A DNA stretch of 64,000 nucleotides, from assembly GCA_023614405.1 (NCBI GenBank), contig CM042692.1, positions 123,559,503 to 123,623,502 of the forward strand, read 5' to 3'. Position 1 is the first letter of the stretch. Every line of letters begins with the position of its first letter. Origin of the DNA: Avena insularis. Taxonomy: Eukaryota > Streptophyta > Magnoliopsida > Poales > Poaceae. Under the pieces are notes generated by a model. The model was not told the DNA's origin, ran no database searches, and worked only from the letters and a program-made list of their open reading frames with translations. The position numbers were made by a program, and so were the translations under genes. This document shows, piece after piece, positions 34,797-47,665 of the stretch.

Positions 34797-37700
34797 TGTA
34801 GCATCTCAATTGTCTAACAATTACAATGCTACTAGCCTAGTCTATATAATGCTATCTTCCTACATATAATTGTTGCATCATAATTATATCATGCTCATGT
34901 CATCATGCCACATTGTATTTGAGCATCATATAAAACCCTTTTTATTTGGTTCTTATATCATATGCATTATTAATTGTAGTTGCATCTTGATACATTGTAT
35001 TTGGCTCTTGATAAATGCTTGATGCCCAAGTTGAGTTGGAGGCATATCTCTTATTAACTCCACAACCTTTCTTTGTCACCACCCCATAATTTCACCATCC
35101 AACTATATGTGAGCCTTGCATTTTATTTGGTTCTACCTCTAGCTCATGTGGGTTGGGATGGATCCACTTCTACTTTCACATGCTCCCATTTATGCATCAT
35201 GTTGTTTTCACAATATTGATATGAGGAGAGCCACATGGCCACCTTTGTATGCTATATGAGTAGTTTCCTTGTCTAGCTTCCATATGGTTTGTTTTGGAAT
35301 ATTTGATCATGTATGAATATAATTATGGCTATATACTTGCCTAGTGGAACACACACACTAGCAATTCCATTATATTCATTCATGCTTATTTCTTCCACTC
35401 TTGGACATATGGGTTTAGTCCAAGCCATGTGTTAATTCCTTGTGCATATGTGTGGGTACCATTATTTCATGTCACATGGAATATAAACCCCACATCCCCA
35501 TCCAACTCTAGTTCTTCTATTTGTTGTTTTTATTTAACCTCTCCAAACCTTGTGCTTGGGCTTTATTCAAATTTGGGTGCATGTGACTAAGTGGGGTCAT
35601 TTGAGCTTGTATTTGTTTTCACAAATATAGTGTGGCCTAGCTAAGGATCGTGCATGAGCCATGCAAACAACCCCTCACCTTTCCTTTTATCTTTTGGAGT
35701 TCTTGCTTGAAGTTTTGCATGGGTTTGAATTCAAACAACCTTGTCCAAAACCATAACCCATCTCTCCCTCATCTCTATCTATCTAATCCCACAACCCTTG
35801 TGCTTTTCCCTCTTCTTGCAATTTTGAGGATGGCAACTTGAGGCTTGCATGTATATCCATATTGCATGGCACATGCAATGTTAACACCCCTACCTCTTTT
35901 CTCTCTCTTTTAACCTCCTCCACCGAGCCCCCTCTCTTGATGTTTTGATTGAAACCAAACCATCTCACTTCCTACACCCACTGAACCCCCTTTTTTTCTC
36001 TTGTTGGCTGGAACCAGACCAAGCCACCACCTCGGTCCCCTTTCTCTATGTTGCCGACCTAGCCTGGACACGCATTAGCCCATCGCGCCAAACCCCTGTT
36101 GCTCTTCTCCCTCTAGCGCACGTGATCGCCAGCCCCACCCCACGCCGCGCCATGCTCGCTCTTCCTTCTCTCGGTATAAAGCAAAGAAGAGGCAGCTGCC
36201 AGCCTCACCCTCCTCAACTACCCCCTCCACCATCTGGATCGACATCTCTCCTGCCATCCCTCATCCATCTCCCCCTCCCCAGGTTCTGCCTCCCCAAGCC
36301 ACACGTACCTCGCCGCCGTTGCCCGCTTCAACCGGAGCTGCAACCTGAGAAGGAGTAGGTCGCAGCGCTGGCGACGCGGTGTAGCACCAGGAGCGTACCA
36401 GGGCCTCGCCATCTTCCTCCCGCCGTTGCCGCGCACACAGGAGGGGCAGGCCGAGCCCGCGTTCACGTCGCCGCTGTCGTACGCTTGCCGTCGTTCGCCC
36501 TCCTCTCACCGTCGACGTCGTCCGCCACGCGCAGCTACATCACCGATGACCCTCCCCTCGGTGAGCCACCATCTACCCCCGCTTCCTCTCTGGTTCTCCT
36601 CGTCGCCGCTGCACGTGCTCAGCACCACACGCGTGTACCTGCCGTCTCGCGTAACCTCGTTTTCCCTCTGAACTTCGGCGCAAAACTCCATGTTTCAGGC
36701 CATATCTCGCCGAGCATCCTTCGGCAAACTTGTAGCCTGTAGATCGATCTGCTTTTTGTCTCATACCGATGTCGTCCGGTTTGGGCTCCAACGCTCGCCA
36801 TCTTCACCCGAAGTCAGCACCACCATGCTGCTAACCCTTGTCAAAAGATCAGTCCACAGGCCAGCGAAAGCCTCTCTGAATCTGCTCTGTTCCGAGTACT
36901 CTCCTGGCTCTTACGTTGCTCCTTTTGTAAAAACTTGCTTCTGCAAAGTTGTAGATCTGCTTGACATCTCCAATTTTCCTTTTTGCGGCATAGCAAAATT
37001 CTCCGCCGTTTAGTCGCAATCGTCGTCGCAACTCCGGCCGAGCTAGCAGATTTCTCTGCAGGTGACATTCAGTTCGTCAGACGAGGCGATGTACTTATGC
37101 GCATACCCCCCTGCGTTTTCTTTTCGATCAAGAACCAGTCCTTCCAGCCCCACAGTTAGCCCCTCCTCCTTTTTACAAAAAGACACCCATGGTTAGTGGA
37201 TCCTCAACCCGCGCTCCCCGGATAGCACACGTGTCGGGATAGCCACAAGGCTAGCCCCGCCGACCGAGGCCCACCCGTCATCCTCTGTGGCTGGAACTTC
37301 CCGCGGTAAGAAAAGCCCGTACCAGTTCCCGTCACGTCGGCCGCGCTGACTCAGCATCTCAGTCCCACCCGTCAGCGTCTGTGGCTAGATCTCTCTCAGT
37401 ACAAAAAGTCTGCGTCCTTTTCTGTTTAATAAAAATGATTTCTAGAAATATATTTAACATGTTTAAAACCAGAAAATAAATATCTTTTATTTGATAATTC
37501 CAAATAATACAAATAATATATGTTTTTGAATCATAAAAATGTGAGGAATTCAAATATGCTATGTTTGACTAATTTAAATTTTCGAAATTGTTTAATTGCA
37601 ATAAAATGCCTTTTCTCCTTTAATTAATAACTTTAATTTTATAACTCCAAATTTGACAAATAATATGTCTAAATCGATCAGCGCGACGAGCCCGTTCTGA

Positions 37701-39754
37701 TTATGCTTTTCATGATATGATTTGAAGCATGCATCATATAAATATTAAGTGGACAGCAAGTTATATGGGAGCAAAACATGACTAAAAACTTAATAAAATG
37801 CTTTATTCTTGTATCCCACACCTCACCCATGTCATGCTATGTTATGCCATGTAATTTGTGCATCATTCATCATGGCATGCTTGTTTGCTTGTCGCATTTT
37901 ATTTATATGTTTGCGCATTATATTTATGTTGGCCTTGTTTGTTTGGTTCTTCTCGGATAGACGCCGAGCAGGGGAATTATCAGGAATCCCAGGAGTACCA
38001 CCCAGATCCATCTCTCGCTTCAACTGAGCTGCCAGGCAAGCACTACCACATGCTTGCATACATATAGTACCTATTGCTTCTATCTTATTCTTGCATCATG
38101 GAGTCGCGAATGCATTAAACTGAATCCCAAGTACTGCATAGCCTTTACTTTTAAACTCCACTGAGCTTGTTCCTCCATCCCATGATCCATTACTACAGGA
38201 GTTGTTTGAGCCATGTGAGTCGTAGAACAGCATGTGTAGGGTATGTGAGTGTCTGATGGATAACGAGGTACCTAAACAACTTAACCTGAGTAGTAATGGG
38301 ATAACTAATGAAAGAGGCACCGGTGGGCAATATCTGTTATTTGGTTTTTATGTCCACTTGTGTCCCGTAGAACCCCGAGTACTTGATACCTGTTCCTTGA
38401 CTATCGCACTATCCGCATATGGGACCATGAATCCCCTTAGCTAGAGCTCGATTCATTTCTTATTTCTTGGGGCCATAAAGTAGTTGGGGCTTTATTACTA
38501 TCCTGTACCTATGCCATGCTTTACTGATTTATTTAAGATTGTGCGTGGAGCACCTGTACTGCTTTGGATCGTGCCACGTTTTCGCGGTATCGACAAGCCC
38601 AGTCACACTTTCGGGTTCCTAGTCGTTTACAGCCGTCGTCACAAACCCTGGGTCCGTTCCGGAGCCGGCCAACTTCGTTGCGGGTAGCTTAGTGGGGTGG
38701 CCCCCTGAAATCTGTTATGAATCCTGTGATTGCTTTGTCGTGAAAGCCTCGTTGGGTTTTGATTTGGTTTTTCCGAGGTTGGTCGTGTGTGTGTTGCTAT
38801 TTGTGCACCCCTGCAGGGTAAATCTTTCTGAAAGCCGTGTCCGCGGTTATGGACGACTTGGAGCACAGTTTCTCGATCATAGAGAAGCATAACTAAAGTA
38901 CCGCTTTTAATTTGACTAAATATCTGACTAGTAATTAGTGCAATACTCATGGAATGGTTAATAAAACTGCCAACGGATGGGTTGTTCGTCCGCTTTCGTT
39001 GGTGTTTAGAAGGAGGATGGATCTGTTACTTTATACTGTTATAACTATTGTTTCTAATTAACGGACATCCGCCTATCATTGGTTAGGCGGATGGTTAGCG
39101 AGTATCTATAGACTTGTTAGTTATTATCTTTTGCTGCAATTACGTCACCCCAGGTATATGTCCCCTTTAGAGGCATAAATATTTGCTGAATACCCCTAGG
39201 GTCTCACATGATAAATTGTTTGATTCAGATGAACAGGTGTATTCGGAAGATGGATACTGGGTGGAGGAGACAGATGATGTTGGCAACGATCACTCGGTGT
39301 AGAGATTCCGGGGATGGGAATCTGTGAGATCTGTGGGCGGGATGTGCTTATTTATGTGGCATCTTATGCCGATTTGTTTCTTATCCGTACTCGGATCTTG
39401 TTTCCCGCTTCCGCTTGATACTCTGTTGTCTGATGTATGTGGAGCTATCCTACACTATTATCTCTATCTAGGAAATTTGGATCTTGTCGTATGGCGTTGC
39501 AATATTTCTATTTTTTGAAAATGGTATGGCTCTGAGAACTGTTGTAAGGTAGCTTGCATATATACTCACTTGTGTATGTATTTGATCTCTTCGTCTGTGC
39601 CTACGCCGCTCGCTCTTGTTCCGATGTTCTTGAAAGTGGTTAGGGCGGCCAACGGGCCTACACGTTGGTGGCCCTGGGCCCCCGCTGTAAATTCTTTAAC
39701 CATTTTTGGTTCATCCAGGCTTGAACTTAGAGCGTAGGGTCCGAGGTTGTTACA
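34797..39754 (+). mobile_element. Second solo LTR of the long-LTR gypsy family
   Basis: 4958 bp, starting TGTAGCATCTCAATTG and ending GAGGTTGTTACA. Flanks GCCAC (34792-34796) and CCCAC (39755-39759) match at four of five bases. It is homologous to 18077-22573 at both ends and through the AT-rich 3' half (for example GATAACGAGGTACCTAAACA). The region 35150-36700 is longer and largely different. No gag or pol is present. It sits inside the hAT element, so it is younger than that insertion. Confidence 0.82.
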
Positions 39755-40336
39755 CCCACCCCAAATCTGTTGTACCACATATACCTATATACTACATTAC
39801 ACAAATTGGCCTAATAGACCTCCTCTAGCCATGGTGTATAGGAAAGGACGCGTCCGACTGAACGCATGTATATTATATGCTAGAGTATAGCCTGGCCGCT
39901 TAGGAAATCGATCGCTCCTTGCCTCCCTGCTAGCCGACTAGCGAGTCAACGACCAAGCGTCCAGGCGGCCAGATTGTCACCGCCAATCAGCGAGGAGCGA
40001 GGCCACGGTGTTCAGCGATTAGCCGGTCGGCAAGATTAGACGATTAGTCAATCGATGATTCCAACTAGAGCCTGATTCCACGGTAAGAATCCAGTCTACT
40101 ATGACGCAAGATCAATTTAGGATTCTTGTTTACTCCAGATTTTTGCCTAATTTTGATTTCTCATCACCATTACATCGACTCATCATATCGCTGGTTTCAA
40201 TTTGCGGGCCTCGATCATGGGAATACAAATCTAGGTAATATTACATGGTATTTACCTTCATATACATGATACACAATTTGTATAAAATTGTTTTTCAGCA
40301 TTGTGTGTTATCATGTCGTCCTGATAGAGAAAATGT

Positions 40337-40477
40337 CCATCTGGTTATGCTAAAAGAAAAAGAGCGAAAGAGGTGGCTGCATTGGTACAATCACAAAAAG
40401 ATGATATTTACAAAATTTTCAAGGCTAATAGTGGTGTTTCGATAAACCCATCGAGAAAAAAATTATTGGATGACATC
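40337..40477 (+). pseudogene. hAT transposase N-terminal fragment (zf-TTF type)
   Basis: One frame reads PSGYAKRKRAKE, AALVQSQKDD and IYKIFKANSGVS. This is the characteristic start of plant zf-TTF/hAT-C proteins, where a PSG...KRK stretch leads to a SQKG-like box. The zinc finger, catalytic core and dimerisation region are absent. It lies inside the hAT element and supports that classification. Confidence 0.6.
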
Positions 40478-40660
40478 GACATGGAGCCCATCATAAGTGA
40501 CTTTGCATCGAGAAATTCTAGAAGCAATTTTGGATGCATTTAAGTGTTATTGGTAACATATGTTTTACACGTATAATATTCATCAGCATTATTGTGATGC
40601 TTATATTAGGGCCCCAATTTTGGTCTCGCTCTGGGCCCCTAAAATCTCAGGACTGGCCTG

Positions 40661-41230
40661 ATCTCACCGTCCAGCACCTCCGCTCCTCCCACCATCCAAG
40701 CGGAATCCCCGACGCCGCCTCGCTCCCCATCTCATCGTCGTTGTCCTACTCCCTATCTCGCATCTCCTCGACAACCTTGCAGAGGACAGCGGTGTTGCTT
40801 CGAGGGGAGGCAACCACCGCGGCTGTGTGCACGGGTCCCGGCATCGGTGGCATTGTGACGGCGCTGCAGGGAGGCGCTACTAGTGGTGGTGCTACTAATA
40901 TCTCGCTCGAGGGCAGTTTAAACGCAGATGAGCCGTGGTGCTATGATAGTGCAGCAACGATGCTCCCATAGCATGACATTGTTGCTACAACGCTAGGAGG
41001 TGCTACTACAACGGATGAGTGGTGTTGCTATAATGACAGGGCGGCGCTAGTACCATAGCACGATGGCGCTGCTACAAAGGCAGGGCGCGACGCTGCTACA
41101 TCAATTCACCAGAATTTTTTTGCTACACAGTTTTGCAACATTAGCATAACTATTTTGCTACAAAGTCTCCGGTGAGACAGTCTTTTTCTATTTTAGGTGC
41201 AAATCGTTTTCTGCTACATATAGCAAAAGC
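40661..41230. repeat. GC-rich stretch with GCTGCTACAA-type repeats
   Basis: The words GCTACTA, TGCTACAACG, GTTGCTATAA and GCTGCTACAAAGG recur irregularly between about 40875 and 41110. This resembles a repeat type common in Triticeae DNA transposons. No gene supported; the frame at 40534-40971 crosses the hAT boundary. Confidence 0.45.
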
Positions 41231-41295
41231 GGGATATTTTGTAAAAAATCGAGATATTTTGTAGAAAAAGCGGGATATTTTGTAGAAAAAGCAGG
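41231..41295. repeat. Tandem 20-21 bp repeat, three units
   Basis: Three units of GGGATATTTTGTAGAAAAAG type, the first two with small changes (GTAAAAAATC, GAGATATT). Confidence 0.8.
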
Positions 41296-41993
41296 ATGAA
41301 GGGACAGGACAAAGGAGATCTAGCCGTTGATCTGCTTTGATCGGACGGCCGGGACCCGGGGATGGTTCCATCCTCGAGGGACACCTAGCACTATCCTTTT
41401 TTCTAAAAAAATTGTTTTTTGCGGTGTTCTGTTCTGGTTTTTTATTGGTTTTCAAGTTTCTGTTTCTTTTTCTATTCTATTTTTTTCAAATTTGATTATT
41501 TTTTAAATTTGAATATTTTTTAAATATGAATATTTTTGAAATTCGAACAACTTCCAAATTTGAACATTTTTTGAATTTAGACATTTTTAAATTTTCAACA
41601 AATTTTGAATCTAGGCAAATTTTATATCTAATTTTTTTCAAATTGTTTTTAAAATCATAAAAAATAAAAGTGAAAGTAAAAAAATACCAAATTACCTGTT
41701 ACTGGGCCGACCGGCGTAGTCGCCCCTTTAGGCAGGAAGGAATCTCTCCTACGGAAGGTGGAAAATAGGGCATCTCGTTTGTTGTGGGAAGCCGAACTAC
41801 CGAAGTGGACATTTTAGAGCAACTCTAGCATATCCCTTAAATCGGCTCGGCCCATAAAAGTTCGATGGATTTACATTTTTGAGGGTTGTTTTCCGACCTA
41901 TCAGATCCCTTAAATCGGGTTGGCCTGTAAAACTCTTTTGTGGCCTGGAAATCTACTCCCGCAACCACTATATGTACCGTTCGGTGCGACGGT
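41296..41993. other. AT-rich low-complexity DNA
   Basis: Includes repeated TTTTTGAATTTGAA-like text at 41480-41660. A GAGCAACTCTAGCA word at about 41818 resembles MITE ends in cereals, but no partner end was found. Confidence 0.4.
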
Positions 41994-44118
41994 TGTTGAA
42001 GGAGGTAAGCACTAGAGGAAAATAATATATGGGTTTTATTATCATATCTTAATTAGTTCGTAATAGTTTCATATTATGCTATAACTGTATCAAGTGAAAA
42101 CATTGATACAGGTGTCGTATGAAACAGACCAAGTCCCTAGTAGTCTTTATTTATACTAATTCGTTGGGCAACCGATGATCAAAATTTCCTGATCATGGAG
42201 CATTTATGCCAGCTGTCAACGGAGTCATATATGATATGATGGATATTACCAAAGATAGGTATTGCGACATGATCAATTCACAAGGTTCATCATTGCAATA
42301 GTTAGAAGCGTAGTATCCTTCTCCTTAGACTGTAAGATCATATTAATCACTATCTCTCGAGGTTGCTTTGATCACATCAACTGTCATGACCATAACTGGG
42401 TGGCCATAACGGTGTGTGTCAGGTATTTCAGAGGAATAGTTGAGGCCTATGTATCAAGATCTAGATTTGTTCACCCGCATAAGGTGAAGATACACACGGC
42501 TGACTTGGTGAGATTACATCCATAATGTTGCAACATGTGACTAGGTCATGGGGTGGAATATCACGGGAACAAGTGAAATAGAACTTGTCGGTAATGAGAT
42601 TGAACAAGGTATTTGGTACTAATGATCATATCTCGGACAAGTCATATCGAAAAAACAAATGGAATTAGACTCGACGTTTACCGTTCAAATGATATTGTCA
42701 TCGTGGAATGCATAGGGGTCATTATGGGCATCCTGGTCCTGCTAATGATCATTGATATGAGAAGAGTCTCGATCATGTTTGTGAGGTTCCCAAGCCGTTG
42801 GGATAACACACTTAAGGGTACAATGATGCTAGAGATCATTATGTAAGAAGGAATCACAGAAAAGAGAGAATCCAGAATCATTCCGAAGAGAATCCAAAGT
42901 TGTTCCGAAGAGAATCCAAAGTTGTGCGGAGAAAGAAAGAAAATGATCGAAAGGTATTTTGGATAAATGGCATTTTATAATATGCATTTATATATTAATT
43001 ATGAACGGTGTACTAAATAAATATTTTTAAATTAAAATTTATAGGGCAAGTTCCTCAAAGGGCCAAAACCCTGGAGGGAATCGGCCTAGGATGTAGCCAC
43101 CCTGGAAAGGGATAGCAAATAAGCCAAAGTCGTTGTTAGGACGGTTTTGACCTGGCCCAAGCGGACTGGCAAGCGACAGGCACTAAGTGTCGCTCGGGGC
43201 AGCGAGATGAAGGGCACTGCACCATAGGCTAACAGGCTGCGTGTGTGTTTCAGCCCACCCGGGCGAGCGACAGAGCAGTGAGTGCTGCAATGGGCCGTCA
43301 CGCACAAGACAGCCCACCTAGGTCGCCAGCTGTTGTCGTGCCTAGCTATTGCGCTATTGGGCCGAGAGGCGCGCCAGCCCACCTGGCCACGCGAGCTGAT
43401 GTCGTTGTGCAACTGGGCCGCGTGCGCCGAGAACTACCCACCCGGCGCCCTCCTCCTGTTGTTGTGCTACGACTATTGGGTTGGGGCTGGGAAGCCCAAC
43501 CGGCTGCCCCTCCTCCCCTTTTTATTCCTTTGTCCATTAATTAGTCCCATATGGAAAACCTATGGTGAGGAGTACCCCTGCTCCACCTATATAAGACGGT
43601 GCCCATGGATGGGATTAAACACACCAATCCAATATTCTCCGAGGCACTTTCCTCAGGGAATCTCTCTCTCGCTGTCCTCTCGCGATGGCGCCGTCCCTGG
43701 AAGGATGGCACATGCAAGAGACGACACACCTATAGCATGCCATTGCGTTGCAGGGACTCCAACCAAGGGATCTACTTCCACACTCCCGATAGGGATCGGG
43801 GAACCAGAGTTCGTCATCGTATACCATATGTGTGCGAAACCACGAGGATGCTGCCATTAGCAGCATCTTGAATGTCATGAGCTGGAGCTGCTGCATGATG
43901 GAGAAAGGGGTGACCTGAGGAGCTTCGTGACCTTGAGGTCGGCTACGAGTACGACTACATCATCCACATTTCCCTCGGAATATTAACCGTTTTCGGACTA
44001 TAAGGGTATGTATTCAAAACCTCTCCGTCCGTTACTACATTACTCCTGGAATAGATCCTAGGCTAGTCAGGGAGATCCAACATAGAATTTTTTTGTTTTC
44101 TGTCATGGAACCCCTTTA
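41994..44118 (+). repeat. BARE/Angela-like copia 5' LTR
   Basis: Starts TGTTGAAGGAGGTAAGCAC. The following text (ATAACTGTATCAAGTG, ACATTGATAC, CAAGTCCCTAGTAG) corresponds to the U3 region of BARE/Angela LTRs. A TATA box (CTATATAAGA) lies near 43590. The end is set near 44082-44118, just before the PBS; the exact base is uncertain. A 22-bp tandem duplication (GAAGAGAATCCAAAGTTGT) lies near 42880-42925. No 3' LTR of this element is found in the window. Confidence 0.65.
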
Positions 44119-44132
44119 GTGGTATCATAGCT
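44119..44132 (+). other. Primer-binding site of the copia element
   Basis: TGGTATCATAGCTG follows the LTR and matches the initiator tRNA-Met type site (TGGTATCAGAGC) with one change in twelve. Confidence 0.7.
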
Positions 44133-45230
44133 GATATATGCGTATGAATGTTGTACGGCTAGTACGCACGTGGATTGTGCCGGCATTGATATGATAGTTT
44201 TTAACCTCTAAGGTGTACTTGCTAATATCGCGATATTGTTTGATGAAGCGGCCCAGACCGACCTTACGCATAATCGTACGCGAGACTAGTTCCACGCTCA
44301 ACATACGGCTTATAACGTATAAGTGGCTAACGGTCATCTTTTTCTCAATCAATAGTTGTTATGTGATTTACAATGGAGGGCCTCAAGAGGGGTGTAGTAG
44401 ATACAACTATCTGATACATGTTGTGGTTGAAAGTTCGTAGATTAGAAACGGTTCTATTGTGAATGCCCTAGCATCCACATGAAACTTGCAAAAGATAAAG
44501 TAGAGACGTCTAACCTTATTTTGTAAGGGGATTGTGATTTGATATGGTCTTGGTTGTTACGAAGGTAAAGTAGTTTAATTTTATGTTACTAAGTAGTATA
44601 GTAATAGTAATCATTTCGATGGACGACCTACTGGTGGCGTCATGGACTTGGCATCAAACCAATGGCAAGATGGAGATCATGCTGGAGCGCTCAGTGGAGA
44701 TCAAGGCACAGGAAGAAGAACCATATCATATAACTATTTACATGTGATGTTGATACCTGTTTTACATCTTATTCTGTGCTAGTATTAGATAATCAAACGG
44801 TGGCATACTATATAGAATGGTTCCTATTAATACCAATGTAGCATTCTCCCTTTAGTGTGCAACACCAAGAAAGTTCAAAGTTATGAAGTAGGCCATGGTG
44901 ATAGGGTGTTAGACATATCTGCATTTTCATACAGTGGGTGCAAGCCATGTATGCACTGCGTATACACTAAGGTTGGATTGGCGATCCTAGCATGTACATA
45001 CATGGCATTGGATCACGGGAGATCGAAAGATCGAGCACGGGTCACATGGATGATGTGATCGACGGATATAGTTTACCCTGGTAGCTATATCAAAGGCCAT
45101 GATGATTGGGGATGATATGGTGTAAATGGATTGTGTGATCGCTAAAATTGTGCAAGGGATGATAATTTTAGTGGGAGCACAGTTATAGAATTGAACTCAT
45201 ATTATGAACTTGGTCTAGATGTTTTTTTGT
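44133..45230 (+). mobile_element. Copia internal leader
   Basis: Text such as GACCGACCTTACGC, ACGCGAGACTAGTTCC, AGTAGAGACGTCTAACC and GATCGAAAGATCGAGC corresponds to the untranslated leader of Triticeae Angela/BARE elements. It ends near where gag should begin (GGGAGCACAGTTAT...GAACTTGGTCTAG). Confidence 0.65.
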
Positions 45231-47665
45231 AAATATCTTAGTATACCTTGGCCTATCCCATTTTAGGCCATTTGCAACCATGGGAATTTTCTTGCTATTG
45301 TGAAACATACAAAAGGGTCCACCTTCATATATTAATACCCACACTTGAAGGATATACTCATAATGGATGATCTTCTCTTCTTGATATAAAGACCATTAGG
45401 AGATATTTCAATGACTCCAAAATGTCATCAAATGAGCCCTGCTCTATTGATGACAAGTTGTGTTTTTCTCCACTATTGTCCAATAGGCCACCCTCCATTA
45501 GATGGAAGACTAGGCTAGACCATGATTGTGTTTTTACACTAATCAGACACATAAAGTATGAGCCTTTGTATGAGTTTTTGTTCCAAACTAGGTGGAAGAG
45601 AATGGATCTTGGAGAATCACTTAGCAATCTTGCATTAGCGTCATGAATGCCACACAAACGATGTGGACTACGGACAACTTTGTGGGAAATGGGGCGTTGC
45701 AATTCGCTTCTTCCTCATCACAAAGTTGTAATTAGGGGCTATATCATGAAAGACGAATAGTTCACCTTCATGAGTTCATGACAGAGTTAAGAACTCTCAA
45801 AAAGGCTTGATCATAGTGGGATTCATGGAAGAAAAGGGTATATGTTAGATATACAAATTGTAAATGCTATTCTTGCAAAAATCATTGCAGTTTACAAAGT
45901 ATTTGATACTTGTCCTATTTTGTGAAAATAGGATTGTCTGCTTGAAAATTGCTAAAAGATATCCAAGTTTAAATATTGAATAACACTATCGTTTAAGTCA
46001 TTGTGGTTTTTGCATTTTTTTCATGTTAATGAAGATTGGGGTCTTAGATATTTGATCTAGAGACTTTGCAAAACCATGCCTTGTTGGGCAGAATGACTAA
46101 AATTCCGCATTCTGGTAAAACGGTGATATGCGAAGAATTGTTGAATTTCATACATATGATGCATTATATTTTTCAACAAATAGTGGAATTCATTATTTTA
46201 TAAACTTTATGGTGACTTTAAGTGAATATGTGTATTTCCTTAATGAAACACAAGTTTGAAACTATTTGAATTATTCAAATAATTTCAGAATGAAGGAGGA
46301 TATTGAATTAACACGAGTACAAAGTCTTCATGATTTGATTGACTTGACTAAGTATTTAAGTTAAGTTTTAGCATAAAAGGACTTGTGAAAGATGTTTCAC
46401 AAATTATGATAATTGGACAAATTCAGAGTGCATTGACTTGTCTGAATATCATAATCATTTTGTATTAGATACATATGGCATAATATTATCTCTTATCAGG
46501 GCTATAGTTATCATTTAGAGTTAGAGATCAAATAAGAAAACACTCAATTTGAAATATAAAGGAACATCTAAAAGATTCGTGAAAACAACACCATAAAAGT
46601 TATGGCATGTTTGAGTTTCTGGATATTTCGATAGCTCGAAGTCATAGAAAATAAACAAATCTTTGCAGTGTATTCCTAGGAAACTATGAATACATCTTCC
46701 ACAAAGGACAAACCTACTGTTGTTTGAGGTATTGTGTTTTATCAAGAAGCAGTTTCTTGATGAAGACATGGATGGGAGAAAGTAAAATCATAAACAAGGT
46801 ATTTGACCTTGCATATGAAATGAAGAGTAGTGCAGCGCAATTTATTCCAAGGGATAAATTCTGCATGAGGAGAAACTAATGATAATGATCATGACATTTC
46901 AGCAAATACTTTTACTAAGGAAAGTAGGATTCAAGATTATATTCTCTAAGTTTGTGGAATTATTATTGATTCACTTGTCTTGTTATTGAAACAGACATAC
47001 CTATGAACTACAAGGAAGCATGATGGACCTAAATGCGAGAAATGACTAGAAGTCATAAAATCCTATATTAAGTTATATTTAAGATTAAAAAGTAATATGT
47101 TACTTGATCTTATTAAGTAAATATGTTTAATAATCTTTCCAAATGACTGAAAGGTCATAAGAAAGAAATGAAACTTAAAGAAAGACCTTAAAGATCGATT
47201 TGTCACAAAGTAAGTTTTGACAAATTCAAAGGATTAACTACAAAGTGTAGTGAGTCTATTGGATTTACACAAGCAATTACTCCGATTTGACAATTGGTAG
47301 TAGGTTGTAAAAACCGCATGTTCTTCAATGCAACATTGAAGAAAGGGTTGTAATTGATACAAAAAGCAGGTTTTGTCAAACTATATAGATGCTGGAATTC
47401 TCAATTTGATGATGATCAAAGAATTTTAGAAGATCTTGTTTATTGCAACACTTTTTATGATCAAAGGTTTTGTCAAACTAATAGCTCCAAATTTCAACAC
47501 TTTTTATCATTGTTTTTCCTCTTGTTTATTGCCAGATTTCATTGAAGTTTACCCTTTTCACTAATGTTAACATCACAACTAGCAAAACCTTGGTTTCTTG
47601 TGATGGTTTTCAGGCAATGAACCTTTTTGGAAGATCTGATGGCATTTATGGGTTAATTACACCTC
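45231..47665 (+). mobile_element. Decayed interior, probably of the copia element
   Basis: AT-rich with only short open frames. No gag, integrase or RT motif could be identified, and the frames at 45358-45702 (-), 45422-45646 (+) and 46521-46769 (-) have no family features. Assigned to the copia element by position only. Confidence 0.35.

Larger units (their letters stand above)
34730..40660. mobile_element. hAT-type DNA transposon, split by a solo LTR
   Basis: The left end CAGGGCCGGCCCTG and the reversed right end CAGGCCAGTCCTG form terminal inverted repeats. The flanks ATCCCACT (34722-34729) and ATCTCACC (40661-40668) are an 8-bp target duplication with two differences, as hAT elements make. 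Without the nested LTR the element is about 970 bp. It retains a short piece of transposase-like coding sequence at 40337-40477 and is non-autonomous. Confidence 0.7.

Noticed and set aside
36218..36509. Overlapping frames on both strands in GC-rich DNA
   Set aside because: Located in the leader-like part of a solo LTR; long frames arise from high GC and few stops.
44119..44132. tRNA gene fragment
   Set aside because: The match to initiator tRNA-Met is the primer-binding site of a copia element; there is no cloverleaf.
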